Below are positions 1 to 8,019 of a DNA stretch of 45,267 nucleotides, piece after piece. Position numbers and translations under genes: made by a program. Within the stretch, counting starts at the first letter, position 1. Each line of letters starts with the position of its first letter. This DNA comes from Mycobacterium sp. E183 (lineage in GTDB: Bacteria > Actinomycetota > Actinomycetes > Mycobacteriales > Mycobacteriaceae): contig NZ_LZJN01000129.1 of the NCBI RefSeq assembly GCF_001667735.1, positions 1 through 45,267 on the forward strand, given 5' to 3'. The notes below the pieces were generated by a model. The model saw only the letters and a program-made list of their open reading frames with translations, did no database searches and was not told the origin of the DNA.

Positions 1-138
1 GCCACCCCCCCCGCCCCCCCCCTCTTGGGGTGGTTATTACGGCCCCAGGCCATACATCTCGGCCAGCATTTGCGCGCCGATCCCGTTCGTCCACATCTGC
101 GCGGGAATCTGACAGCTCCCGGTCTCACCCAGGCAGCT
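1..138. other. Window edge: poly-C tract and an open frame without a start
   Basis: The first 22 bases hold runs of eight and nine C separated by one G, a slippage-prone tract that is also a likely place for an assembly error. On the minus strand, bases 138-37 form an open frame in phase with the membrane-protein gene that stops at 139-141, and it ends in TAA at 37-39. It has no ATG, GTG or TTG near its beginning. I see no gene here that I can support. Confidence 0.4.
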
Positions 139-996
139 TCAGCGGCGGCGTAACCACACGATGACGCCGACGGCGGCAGCCAAGGCCACCACCACCGGCA
201 CAACGCCGCGGGATGGGGCTGGACCCGTCGCCCGAGCAACGAACTGGTTCGACCGGGTGGAGTTTTCGACATGAGGGGCCACGGACTTAGTCGTTGCTTG
301 GCTCCCTGATTGCTGGGGCGGATCGCGACGTGTCACCGGAACGTCGGCCGGCGGGACGGTCGACGGTGGGCGGGTTGCTTCCGTCCGCGGCGACGAACGT
401 TGGGACGCTCCTTGCCGGGCTCTTATCCTCGAAGCGTTCGCCCGCACCGAGGGCGATGCGGCCTCGGGCTTGCGATCCGCCTGGTCGGCGTGGCCCCCAT
501 CGCGGTCACGGCGCCGCCGCGGCGCCCATACCTCGTCTCCCAGCTCGTCGGGAATCAGCCACATCAGCAGGGCGAAGTTCACCGCCGCCAGGACACCGTG
601 CAGGACAATGTCAGCGGCGTGGAACCCCAGGGGCGTCGGAATCGCGCGCGCGGTTGCGACGCTGCTGAAAAACAGCAATAGCGTGTAGGCCACCGCGCTC
701 CCCGCGGTGACGGTTACCGCGGTGCGGCGACTGCCGACGGCCAGAATGCCCGCCACCCCGAGCGCCAGCAGTATGCCGCTTTGCGCGGGCGTCGATGCCA
801 GGCCGAGAACCGGGGCACCGGTCGGGCCGGCGTGCGGATGCAGCGCAGCCGACACCAACCCGGCGATGCCGAACGCGGACACCAGCACGCCCTCGGCGAG
901 CAGCATCCAGCGCCCGCTGTGGAAACGCCCCGGGTCCATCGGGACCCTGCGCAACCCCGACGTCGCCCCCGGGACTGGCCCCGCCGTAACCGGCAT
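139..996 (-). CDS. Multi-spanning membrane protein, possibly DUF4383-like
   Basis: A 285-residue protein starting at an ATG with a good ribosome binding site (GGAGGT, 7 bases upstream). The N-terminal half has four probable membrane segments near residues 30-52, 73-88, 93-112 and 127-148. A hydrophilic, Arg/Ser/Pro-rich linker covers roughly residues 155-255. One more membrane helix lies at about 262-282 and ends in three arginines, which would leave the tail in the cytoplasm. The short hydrophobic bundle with a histidine in the fourth helix resembles small DUF4383 membrane proteins, but this is a tentative family call. No enzymatic motif is visible. It lies downstream of the tRNA-Thr gene on the same strand and its role is unknown. 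Confidence 0.7.
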   Translation of the reverse strand: MPVTAGPVPGATSGLRRVPMDPGRFHSGRWMLLAEGVLVSAFGIAGLVSAALHPHAGPTGAPVLGLASTPAQSGILLALGVAGILAVGSRRTAVTVTAGSAVAYTLLLFFSSVATARAIPTPLGFHAADIVLHGVLAAVNFALLMWLIPDELGDEVWAPRRRRDRDGGHADQADRKPEAASPSVRANASRIRARQGASQRSSPRTEATRPPSTVPPADVPVTRRDPPQQSGSQATTKSVAPHVENSTRSNQFVARATGPAPSRGVVPVVVALAAAVGVIVWLRRR

Positions 997-1117
997 CGCG
1001 CGACCTCCAGCCTGAACAACAATCGCTACGACATCGGCTACCCATTGCGCCCGGTTCTACTCAAGGGGCCATTGGCCGCGAGGTGGCCAGATAACCGACG
1101 CGCGAGGCGGCGCGCGG

Positions 1118-1189
1118 AGCCCCCTGTCAGGATTGAACTGACGACCGCTCGCTTACAAGGCGAGTGCTCTACCACTGAGCTAAGGAGGC
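1118..1189 (-). tRNA. tRNA-Thr (anticodon UGU)
   Basis: The minus strand folds into a full cloverleaf. The 7-bp acceptor stem has one U-G pair; the D arm contains AGTGGTA; the 5-bp anticodon stem is CTCGC/GCGAG around the loop CTTGTAA, giving anticodon TGT; the T arm has the loop TTCAATC. Length is 72 nt including the discriminator base U. CCA is not encoded. The gene follows the Rv0756c-type gene by 28 bp on the same strand, so the two may be co-transcribed. Confidence 0.95.
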
Positions 1190-1217
1190 GGGATCAAACC
1201 GGTCCAAGCCTAAACGG

Positions 1218-1934
1218 TCACTCGCCGCTGTCGATCACACGCGTGGAGCGCACCGACCGGGACGCGGGACGCCGGCGGCCCGGCAGTGGAATGCGGTCCG
1301 CGATGTTGCTCAGCGGATTGACCACCATGGTCAGCGCGACGACGGCGTCCTGCAGCGTGGCGATCGCGGGCTCCAGCGCTTCCATCCCGGGCGTCAACCT
1401 CGCCAGGGTGTCGGCGACGTCCGTGAGCTGGTCCAGCGGTCCATTCTTCGCCGTCAGTTTGTCGACCAGGCCGCCCTCGCTGAGCAGCCGATCGGCCAGG
1501 CCATCCTCGGCCAGCAGCCGCTCGATCAACCCGCCCTCGGCGACGAGCTGGTCGGCCAGCCCGCCGGGCTGCAGCGTGCGGTGCAACCCGCCGCCCTCCG
1601 CGGTCAGGCGGTCGAGCAGACCGCCCTCCGACGTCAGCATGTCGACCACCCCGCCAGGGCGCAGCAACCGGTCGATCGGCCCGTCCGGCGCCACCGCCCG
1701 CCCAAGGGGCGCGTCGTCGTCCAGCAGCCGGGCGAGCCGGTTGGCGCGGACGATCGCGTCGTCGAGCCCCCACATCGATGTCATGGCGGCCGATCCGGCG
1801 GTGCCGCCGTCGCCCAACGCCCGCTTCGCCACACCCACCGCCGCGCTCGCGACGGTCAGGCTGGCGTCGGCGGCGGCGAGTCCGACGCGTGCCGGGGCGG
1901 TCGCGGTCGCGACGATCCGTGCGGCGAAGTTCAT
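1218..1934 (-). CDS. Decapeptide-repeat protein (Rv0756c-type)
   Basis: A 238-residue protein of unknown function, similar in place and size to M. tuberculosis Rv0756c. Residues 1-70 are Ala-rich and mildly amphipathic. Residues 85-174 are nine exact-register repeats of ten residues with the pattern G-[LIV]-x-[DEH]-x-L-x-x-x-[GDN], for example GLLDRLTAEG and GLADRLLSEG. The tail (175-238) contains a short hydrophobic stretch near 186-206 and ends basic. No signal peptide or catalytic motif is evident. The regular Leu/acidic spacing suggests a helical or solenoid scaffold that binds something, which is inference. The start is supported by a TAGACT -10-like element 6 nt upstream, typical of mycobacterial leaderless transcripts. 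It diverges from phoP. Confidence 0.85.
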   Translation of the reverse strand: MNFAARIVATATAPARVGLAAADASLTVASAAVGVAKRALGDGGTAGSAAMTSMWGLDDAIVRANRLARLLDDDAPLGRAVAPDGPIDRLLRPGGVVDMLTSEGGLLDRLTAEGGGLHRTLQPGGLADQLVAEGGLIERLLAEDGLADRLLSEGGLVDKLTAKNGPLDQLTDVADTLARLTPGMEALEPAIATLQDAVVALTMVVNPLSNIADRIPLPGRRRPASRSVRSTRVIDSGE

Positions 1935-1940
1935 TCCACG

Positions 1941-1946
1941 AGTCTA
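1941..1946 (-). promoter_or_regulatory. Candidate -10 element for the decapeptide-repeat gene
   Basis: On the minus strand TAGACT fits the mycobacterial TANNNT -10 pattern and ends 6 nt before the ATG, which predicts a leaderless transcript. No experiment supports this. Confidence 0.4.
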
Positions 1947-2007
1947 TTCGCGACGCGGCGGCGTCATCCGGCGCAGGTCCAAGCCGATGCGCCGATTCCT
2001 GGCAGAC

Positions 2008-2013
2008 TATTAT
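2008..2013 (+). promoter_or_regulatory. Candidate phoP -10 element
   Basis: TATTAT is the best -10-like hexamer in the 156-bp gap before phoP. It would give a leader of about 70 nt. The gap downstream of it is AT-rich for this genome. PhoP autoregulation through direct repeats is known in M. tuberculosis, but I could not identify a convincing pair of PhoP boxes here. Confidence 0.35.
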
Positions 2014-2090
2014 CAGAGTGTTGGCACTGAGCTCCCAGCAATCACACAACATTTACGTAGGAAACGTTCAACTAAGGGGCGAAGAACCTG

Positions 2091-2810
2091 ATGACCGCGG
2101 CATCCCCAAACGAAACGAAACCGGAGGCTCGCGTCCTCGTGGTCGACGACGAGGCCAACATCGTCGAGTTGCTCTCGGTCAGCCTCAAGTTCCAGGGTTT
2201 CGAGGTCCACACCGCGACCAACGGAGCCCAGGCGCTGGATCGGGCGCGCGAAGCCCGTCCCGACGCGGTGATCCTCGACGTGATGATGCCCGGCATGGAC
2301 GGGTTCGGGGTCCTGCGGCGTCTGCGCGCCGACGGGATCGACGCCCCGGCATTGTTCCTCACGGCCCGGGATTCGTTGCAGGACAAGATCGCCGGCCTCA
2401 CCCTCGGCGGCGACGACTACGTGACCAAGCCGTTCAGCCTGGAAGAGGTGGTCGCCCGGCTGCGGGTCATCCTCCGGCGGGCCGGCAAGGGCGGCGCAGA
2501 GCCCCGCAGCGCCCGCCTGACGTTCGCCGACATCGAACTCGACGAAGAAACCCACGAAGTGTGGAAGGCCGGCGAACCGGTCTCGCTCTCGCCGACCGAA
2601 TTCACGCTGCTGCGTTACTTTGTCATCAACGCGGGCACCGTCCTGAGCAAGCCCAAGATCCTCGATCACGTCTGGCGATACGACTTCGGAGGTGACGTCA
2701 ATGTCGTCGAGTCCTACGTGTCTTACCTGCGGCGCAAGATCGACACCGGCGAGAAGCGGCTCCTGCACACGTTGCGCGGAGTCGGTTATGTGCTGCGGGA
2801 ACCGCGCTGA
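2091..2810 (+). CDS. phoP: Response regulator PhoP
   Basis: OmpR-family response regulator of the PhoPR system. In M. tuberculosis PhoP controls lipid synthesis, ESX-1-linked secretion and acid-response genes. The receiver domain covers about residues 13-128, with the acidic pocket D19-D20, phospho-acceptor D63 in DVMMPGMDG, T91 and K113. The C-terminal winged helix covers about 143-239. The protein is almost identical to M. tuberculosis PhoP after the first dozen residues. It keeps Ser in the DNA-binding segment VVESYVSYLRRK, the site mutated in the attenuated strain H37Ra. An in-frame TAA just upstream rules out the longer N-terminus annotated in M. tuberculosis, so this 239-residue form is correct here. 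phoR follows after 40 bp. Confidence 0.97.
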   Translation: MTAASPNETKPEARVLVVDDEANIVELLSVSLKFQGFEVHTATNGAQALDRAREARPDAVILDVMMPGMDGFGVLRRLRADGIDAPALFLTARDSLQDKIAGLTLGGDDYVTKPFSLEEVVARLRVILRRAGKGGAEPRSARLTFADIELDEETHEVWKAGEPVSLSPTEFTLLRYFVINAGTVLSKPKILDHVWRYDFGGDVNVVESYVSYLRRKIDTGEKRLLHTLRGVGYVLREPR

Positions 2811-2850
2811 GCCCGGGCTCGGTCCCCGGCGCTAGCGAGGAATCACGCAC

Positions 2851-4293
2851 ATGGCCACACAGCATCGACGTGAGTTGCCGCTCCGGGTAGGGCTGGTCGC
2901 CGCCACCCTGGTCCTGGTGGCCTGCGGCCTGGCGGTCTCGGGCATCGCGGTCACGTCGATCCTGCGGCACAGCCTGGTCAGCCGGATCGATCAGACCCTG
3001 CTCGACGCGTCCCGGGGCTGGGCGCAGGCCCCGCGGCGGCAATCGCCGCCGCCCTACGAGGGCCCGGACCCCGCCCGGCCGCCGTCGAAGTTCTATGTGC
3101 GCGGCATCGGCACCGACGGCACGCCGTACACCGCCATCAACGACCGCAACGCCGAACCGGCGCTGCCGGCCAACAACGACGTGGGCCCCAACCCGACGAC
3201 GCTGCCGTCGGTCAATGGGTCCGACATCCAGTGGCGCGCGGTCTCGGTGCGCGGCCCGCACGGCCTGACGACCGTCGCGATCGACCTGTCCGACGTCCAA
3301 AACACGGTCAGCTCCCTCGTCTGGCTGCAGATCGGAATCGGGGTCGCGGTGCTGGTCGTGGTCGGCATCGCCGGCTTCGCGGTGGTGCAGCGCAGCCTGC
3401 GGCCGCTGTCCGAAGTCGAGCGGACGGCCGCGGCGATCGCCGCCGGCCAGCTGGATCGCCGTGTGCCCGAACGTGATCCGCGCACCGAGGTGGGCCGGCT
3501 GTCGCTCGCCCTGAACGGGATGCTCGCGCAGATCCAGCAGGCGCTCGCGTCGTCGGAGTCGTCGGCCGAAAAGGCCCGCGGATCCGAGGAGCGGATGCGA
3601 CGGTTCATCACCGACGCCAGTCACGAGCTGCGGACCCCGCTGACGACCATCCGGGGCTTCGCCGAGCTGTATCGCCAGGGCGCCGCACGCGATGTCGCCA
3701 TGTTGCTGTCCCGGATCGAAAGTGAAGCCAGCCGAATGGGTCTGCTGGTCGACGACCTGCTGCTGCTGGCCCGCCTCGATGTGCAGCGGCCGCTCGAGCA
3801 CAACCGGGTCGACTTGCTCGCGCTGGCCAGCGACGCGGTCCACGACGCGCAGGCGATGGACCCGAAACGCGCCATCACCATGGAGGTGCTCGACGGCCCC
3901 GGCACCCCGGAGGTGCTCGGCGACGAACCGCGGATCCGGCAGGTGCTCAGCAACCTGGTCGCCAACGCCTTGCAGCACACTCCGGAGAACGCCGACGTCA
4001 CCGTCCGGGTCGGCACCAAGGGCGCCGACGCGGTGCTGGAAGTGGCCGACAAGGGACCCGGCATGACCGAGCAGGACGCATCACGGGTCTTCGAGCGGTT
4101 CTATCGCACCGATTCGTCGCGGGCACGCGCCAGCGGTGGTACCGGGTTGGGGCTGTCGATCGTCGACTCACTCGTGCGTGCGCACGGTGGCCACGTCAAG
4201 GTGACGACCTCGCCAGGGGAGGGCTGCTGTTTCCGCGTCACTCTGCCCCGCGTCAGCGAGGTGCCGGCCCAGGAGCCGGTTCACGCCAATTGA
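2851..4293 (+). CDS. phoR: Sensor histidine kinase PhoR
   Basis: Membrane sensor kinase that phosphorylates PhoP; 480 residues. Membrane helices lie near residues 13-36 and 159-179, with an extracytoplasmic sensor region of about 120 residues between them. A HAMP linker follows (about 180-232). The dimerisation and phospho-acceptor domain carries H258 in the H-box [11 protein letters not shown]. The ATPase domain has N372 in the N-box, D400-x-G-x-G (G1), the F box FERFYR, and a G2 box at about 429-435. The sensor loop differs more from the M. tuberculosis protein than the kinase half does, as expected for a ligand-facing domain. Its 3' end overlaps the convergent HIT gene by 13 bp. Confidence 0.97.
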   Translation: MATQHRRELPLRVGLVAATLVLVACGLAVSGIAVTSILRHSLVSRIDQTLLDASRGWAQAPRRQSPPPYEGPDPARPPSKFYVRGIGTDGTPYTAINDRNAEPALPANNDVGPNPTTLPSVNGSDIQWRAVSVRGPHGLTTVAIDLSDVQNTVSSLVWLQIGIGVAVLVVVGIAGFAVVQRSLRPLSEVERTAAAIAAGQLDRRVPERDPRTEVGRLSLALNGMLAQIQQALASSESSAEKARGSEERMRRFITDASHELRTPLTTIRGFAELYRQGAARDVAMLLSRIESEASRMGLLVDDLLLLARLDVQRPLEHNRVDLLALASDAVHDAQAMDPKRAITMEVLDGPGTPEVLGDEPRIRQVLSNLVANALQHTPENADVTVRVGTKGADAVLEVADKGPGMTEQDASRVFERFYRTDSSRARASGGTGLGLSIVDSLVRAHGGHVKVTTSPGEGCCFRVTLPRVSEVPAQEPVHAN

Positions 4294-4685
4294 GCCAGCG
4301 CCGCCTTGATCTTGGCTTGGGCCTCGTCCATGGACTCCGGTGACGGATTGCGGTCGACGTTGGCGAACCCGAAGTCGCTCAGGCGGCGGGTGGGAAAGAC
4401 GTGGACGTGCAGATGGGGCACCTCGAGCCCGGCGATGATCACCCCCGCGCGCTCGGTCCGGAAGGCCTTGCACACGGCCTTGCCGATGAGCTGACTCACG
4501 GCCATGATCCGGCCGAAGGTCGCGCCGTCGACGTCTTGCCACTGATCGATTTCGGCCCGCGGTACCACCAGCGTGTGGCCCTGGGTCATGGGCTCGATCG
4601 TCAGGAACGCGACCACGTCGTCGTCCTCGTAGACAAAGCGGCCGGGAAGTTCACGGTTGATGATCTTGGTGAAGATCGACGCCAT
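4281..4685 (-). CDS. HIT-family nucleotide hydrolase (Rv0759c-type)
   Basis: A 134-residue histidine-triad protein. The signature H-x-H-x-H is present as HLHVHVF with H91, H93 and H95, and the N-terminal part ([28 protein letters not shown]) is typical of the HINT branch. Such enzymes hydrolyse nucleoside phosphoramidates or acyl-adenylates in the cytoplasm; the physiological substrate here is unknown. Length is normal for the family. A TATGCT element ends 6 nt before the ATG, suggesting a leaderless transcript. The gene overlaps phoR tail-to-tail by 13 bp. Confidence 0.93.
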   Translation of the reverse strand: MASIFTKIINRELPGRFVYEDDDVVAFLTIEPMTQGHTLVVPRAEIDQWQDVDGATFGRIMAVSQLIGKAVCKAFRTERAGVIIAGLEVPHLHVHVFPTRRLSDFGFANVDRNPSPESMDEAQAKIKAALAQLA

Positions 4686-4691
4686 GGCCCC

Positions 4692-4697
4692 AGCATA
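4692..4697 (-). promoter_or_regulatory. Candidate -10 element for the HIT gene
   Basis: TATGCT on the minus strand fits TANNNT and lies 6 nt before the ATG at 4685, predicting a leaderless mRNA. Confidence 0.4.
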
Positions 4698-4836
4698 GGG
4701 GCGCCGAAGTTTTCGCCATGGCCGTGGTCGGCCTCACGGCACGACTGTGAAGGCAATCCGGGCGATGAGTTGGACGCGCGCTGACGGTCAGTCCAGGAAA
4801 GGACCATCGACCCGCCAATCCCCAAGGAGTTCGACC

Positions 4837-5493
4837 ATGTCACAGGTGCGCGTGCACAACTTCTCGGTTTCCCTCGACGGCTATGCCACTGGCAGTGGCC
4901 AAAGCCTCGATGCGCCTTTCGGGCATGCCGGCGGCCGCTTACACGAGTGGTTCTTCCGGACGCGCACCTTTCGGGCGATGCACGGCGAATCGGGTGGCAC
5001 TACCGGTGTCGACGACGCGCTGGCCGGCCAATGGTGGCCGGGCATCGGTGCGGAAATCATGGGGCGCAACAAGTTCGGGCCGCAGCGGGGCCCGTGGACG
5101 GGCCAGCCGGGCGGTGAGGAGTGGAAAGGCTGGTGGGGCGCCGAGCCGCCATTTCACACCCCGGTGTTCGTGCTCACCCACCATCCCCGGCCGCCGATCG
5201 AGATGGACGGCGGCACCACCTTTCACTTCGTCGACGCCGGTCCGGAGCAAGCTATCCAGCTGGCCCGTAACGCGGCGGGGGATCTGGATATCCGCCTCGG
5301 TGGGGGACCTTCGACCGTCCGCGAATTCATCGCCGCGGACCTCGTCGACCACCTTCACGTTGTGCTGGTGCCCATCATCTTGGGGCGGGGGGAGTCGTTG
5401 TGGGAGGGGCTTGAGGACTTCCAGCAGCGATTCACGGTGGAGTCGGTGAGCAGTCCCAGCGGCGTCACGCACCTGATCTTCAGGCGCCGCTGA
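4837..5493 (+). CDS. RibD C-terminal / dihydrofolate reductase-like protein
   Basis: A 218-residue protein of the bacterial RibD C-terminal/DHFR-like family, which are NAD(P)H-dependent reductases of mostly unknown substrate. Visible marks are the N-terminal strand followed by SLDGYA (residues 12-17), a glycine-rich LGGGPSTVREF stretch in the second half that matches the cofactor-binding loop, and the family ending with a VTHLIF strand. The start is set by AAGGAG 7 bp before the ATG. It stands alone between the HIT gene and the SnoaL-like gene; I do not recall a gene at this position in M. tuberculosis, so it may be an insertion here or a loss there. It should not be called folate DHFR. Confidence 0.85.
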   Translation: MSQVRVHNFSVSLDGYATGSGQSLDAPFGHAGGRLHEWFFRTRTFRAMHGESGGTTGVDDALAGQWWPGIGAEIMGRNKFGPQRGPWTGQPGGEEWKGWWGAEPPFHTPVFVLTHHPRPPIEMDGGTTFHFVDAGPEQAIQLARNAAGDLDIRLGGGPSTVREFIAADLVDHLHVVLVPIILGRGESLWEGLEDFQQRFTVESVSSPSGVTHLIFRRR

Positions 5494-5506
5494 CCACGCG
5501 GTGGCA

Positions 5507-5926
5507 TCATCCCTCCTGGCCGAACTCCATGACATCGAGGTTCCAGTACCCGCGCATGTTGGTGATCAGCCCCGCCTCGTTGACCTTATAGGTGAACACG
5601 CCGCGGACCCTGCTGGTGAGACCGCCCTCAAACTTGCTCTGTAGCACCAGGATATGAGCGATCTCATCGGGAGAGCTGGACGGGAAAGTCTCTTCGCACG
5701 TGATGGTCAGCTGATTCTTGGCGATGTTGTTGTCGAAGAACTCGCCGACGGCGGCCTTGCCGCGCACGCCGGTGCCATCGGGGTTGGTGACGGACTTGCC
5801 GATCGGATCCTCGATGACGACGTCGTCGGTCATCAGCGCTAGCCAGCCGTCCCGGTCTTTGCCTTGCGCGCAGCGCCACGACGACTGCGACGCGGCTAGC
5901 GCGGGGGATTGAGCGGTTTGGGTCAT
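5507..5926 (-). CDS. SnoaL/ketosteroid-isomerase-like protein (Rv0760c-type)
   Basis: A 139-residue single-domain NTF2-fold protein, the same length as M. tuberculosis Rv0760c and highly similar to it. Proteins of this fold isomerise or hydrate polycyclic substrates or simply bind them; the Rv0760c reaction is not settled. The fold is supported by the early helix SSWRCAQGKDRDGW, the pocket strand TDDVVIEDPIG and the late strands VRGVFTYKVN and MRGYWNLD. I chose the internal ATG (MTQTAQSP), which has AGGAGA upstream and matches the homologue, over an ATG ten codons earlier. It is the last gene of the minus-strand cyp51 cluster, 17 bp after the flavoprotein gene. Confidence 0.9.
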   Translation of the reverse strand: MTQTAQSPALAASQSSWRCAQGKDRDGWLALMTDDVVIEDPIGKSVTNPDGTGVRGKAAVGEFFDNNIAKNQLTITCEETFPSSSPDEIAHILVLQSKFEGGLTSRVRGVFTYKVNEAGLITNMRGYWNLDVMEFGQEG

Positions 5927-5943
5927 GATCATCTCTCCTATCA

Positions 5944-7998
5944 CTAGATTGCGCACGCCGCGCGTGCGCCTTCCTCGGTTGCCTTGCGGATCAGTCCCAG
6001 CCCGGTGCAGTCACCGGCAGCCTGCACCTGGGCGCCGGGCAGGGCGGCGACCAGCGCGTCGAACAAAGTGGTGTCGGGTTCGACCGTTCCGGCCAGCACG
6101 ACGCTGTCGGCCTGCAACCGCCGGCTGGTGCCCCCCGCGGGCGTGAACAGCACCGCGTCGCCGGCGATCCGTTCCACGGTCGCCCGGACATGCACGGTGA
6201 CGCCGAGCCGGTCGAGGCGATCCATGTGCTCAGTCCTGCGTTTGTTGCCCACTTCCGGGGCGATGTTCCTGCCGGATTCGAGCATCGACACCAACCGGCC
6301 CCGGCTCGCCAGGAATTCGGCCAGCTCCAGGGCGACCAGGTCACCGCCGACGATGACGACCCGGCGCCCGAACGGCATCCAGGCGCGACTGGCCAGCCGA
6401 ACCGCGCCGGGCCGCAGGAGCCGTTGCCGCCAGCCGCCGAGCGCGGCAGCCCCCAGCCGCTGCCAGGTCGGTGCGCCCGATCGGGCTTGGCCGCCGAGCA
6501 ATTCGCGCAATCCGGGTCCGCTATACACGTGCGGCAGGTCGGACCCCGGGATCGCCGGCACGGCCACCCGGCCCCCGGTGGCCACGACCACCGCGTCCGG
6601 GTCGGTGTCGACGACGTCCTGAGTCGAAACCGCCCGGCCCAAGCGGACTTCCGCGCCGCTGAGGTCGATCTCGTCGCGCAGGTAGCGCAGGAACGGCTGG
6701 TTCTCCGGATGCAGGACCGACGCCCAGCGCAGCGCCCCGCCCAGCGCGGCGCCGCGTTCGAAAAGCGTGACGCGGTGACCGCGTTGGGCGGCGACCCGCG
6801 CGGCCTCCAGCCCGGCCGGCCCGCCGCCGACCACCACCACGCGCTTGGCGCGCGCCACCGGAGCCGCGGCCAATTCACGTTCTTTGCCGGTACGCGGATT
6901 GACGGCACAGTCGACCGAGAAACGCTGTTCCATTGCGTCGATGCAGTTTTCGCACGAGATGCACCTGCGGACCCGGTGTGCCTGCCCGTCGCGCACCTTG
7001 CGCGGCAGGTCGGGATCGGCCAACAGGGGACGCCCCATGGCGATGAAATCGGCGCGCCCGTCGGCCAGGATCCGTTCGGCGCGGGCCGGGTCGTGGATGC
7101 GGCCGACGGCGATCACCGGCACGTCGACCACCTGCTTGACGGCGGCCGCGGCCCCGACGTTCAGCTCGTCCCCGTCGTCGGCGCCGTTGACCATTCCGGT
7201 CACCAAACGATCGATGACACCGCCGCTCACGTGGAACGCGTCCACACCGGCCGTCACGAACTCCGGTGCCAATTGCGCCGTCTCGAAGATGGGCCGCCCA
7301 CCCGCGACCCGTTCGTAGCCGGAGACGCGCAACGTGATCGGCAGGGCGGTACCGATCTCGGAGCGGATCGCGGCCAGCGCCTCCAGCACAACCCGCGCCC
7401 GACCGCGCGCCGAATCGCCACGATAGTCGTCGGTGCGCCGATTGCGTTGCGGGGCAAGGAAGGAGCCCAGCAGCATGTAGCCGTGCGCGGCGTGCAGCTC
7501 GATGCCGTCGTAGCCGGCCTCGACGGCCCGCCGAGCCGCGGCCTTGAACAGATCGAGTACGGCGCACAGCTGTTGCTTGCTGATCTCGGCCGACGGGCGC
7601 CCGGTGAGGTAGGACGGAATCACCGACGGTCCCAACGACGTGACCCCGAAGATCTCGGGTCCCAGGCCGTCGGGACCGGCGTGCACGATCTGGGGCTGGA
7701 TCATGGCGCCGTGTTGGTGCACGACCTCCACCAGGGCCCGGTGTGCGTCGACGGCCTCGTCGGTGGCCAGGTGCAGTCCGCCGGGCGTCTCGGGGTGGTG
7801 GTGGTCGATCCCGGTGGCGCCCAGCGTGATCAGGCCGACGCCGCCCTTGGCGCGGGCGGCGAAGTAGTCGCGGGTACGCTCCGACGGCAGCCCATCGGGA
7901 GTGCCGTACATGGTCTCCATCGGAGACATGACGACGCGGTTGCGCACCGTCATGGCGCCGATTCGGCCCGGCGCCATCAGGTGACCGAACCCGGTCAC
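5944..7998 (-). CDS. Old Yellow Enzyme / 2,4-dienoyl-CoA reductase-like flavoprotein
   Basis: A 684-residue two-domain oxidoreductase. Residues 1-340 form an FMN-binding OYE barrel with HAAHGY (169-174) and the family stretch RNRRTDDYRG. Four cysteines, C346, C349, C352 and C364, should hold a [4Fe-4S] cluster; the spacing is C-x2-C-x2-C-x11-C, one residue shorter in the middle than the C-x2-C-x3-C I remember for FadH. Residues 386-684 carry a FAD/NAD(P) domain beginning with VVVVGGGPAGLEAA. Such enzymes reduce activated C=C bonds of dienoyl-CoA or steroid substrates. The start is GTG, 21 bp after adhB; an ATG seven codons later is possible. Some OYE/FadH families are linked to mycofactocin, as is the upstream adhB family. 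Substrate unknown. Confidence 0.9.
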   Translation of the reverse strand: MTGFGHLMAPGRIGAMTVRNRVVMSPMETMYGTPDGLPSERTRDYFAARAKGGVGLITLGATGIDHHHPETPGGLHLATDEAVDAHRALVEVVHQHGAMIQPQIVHAGPDGLGPEIFGVTSLGPSVIPSYLTGRPSAEISKQQLCAVLDLFKAAARRAVEAGYDGIELHAAHGYMLLGSFLAPQRNRRTDDYRGDSARGRARVVLEALAAIRSEIGTALPITLRVSGYERVAGGRPIFETAQLAPEFVTAGVDAFHVSGGVIDRLVTGMVNGADDGDELNVGAAAAVKQVVDVPVIAVGRIHDPARAERILADGRADFIAMGRPLLADPDLPRKVRDGQAHRVRRCISCENCIDAMEQRFSVDCAVNPRTGKERELAAAPVARAKRVVVVGGGPAGLEAARVAAQRGHRVTLFERGAALGGALRWASVLHPENQPFLRYLRDEIDLSGAEVRLGRAVSTQDVVDTDPDAVVVATGGRVAVPAIPGSDLPHVYSGPGLRELLGGQARSGAPTWQRLGAAALGGWRQRLLRPGAVRLASRAWMPFGRRVVIVGGDLVALELAEFLASRGRLVSMLESGRNIAPEVGNKRRTEHMDRLDRLGVTVHVRATVERIAGDAVLFTPAGGTSRRLQADSVVLAGTVEPDTTLFDALVAALPGAQVQAAGDCTGLGLIRKATEEGARAACAI

Positions 7999-8019
7999 TT
8001 GCGACTCAGCGGCTGGGAG

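Noticed and set aside
1413..1682. 30-bp periodic repeat considered as CRISPR
   Set aside because: The units are contiguous, diverged, have no spacers and keep a reading frame, so the period is that of a protein repeat.
781..2091. 436-codon plus-strand open frame
   Set aside because: Covers the tRNA gene and is antisense to the decapeptide-repeat gene; the Ser/Pro-rich repeats merely mirror the real repeats.
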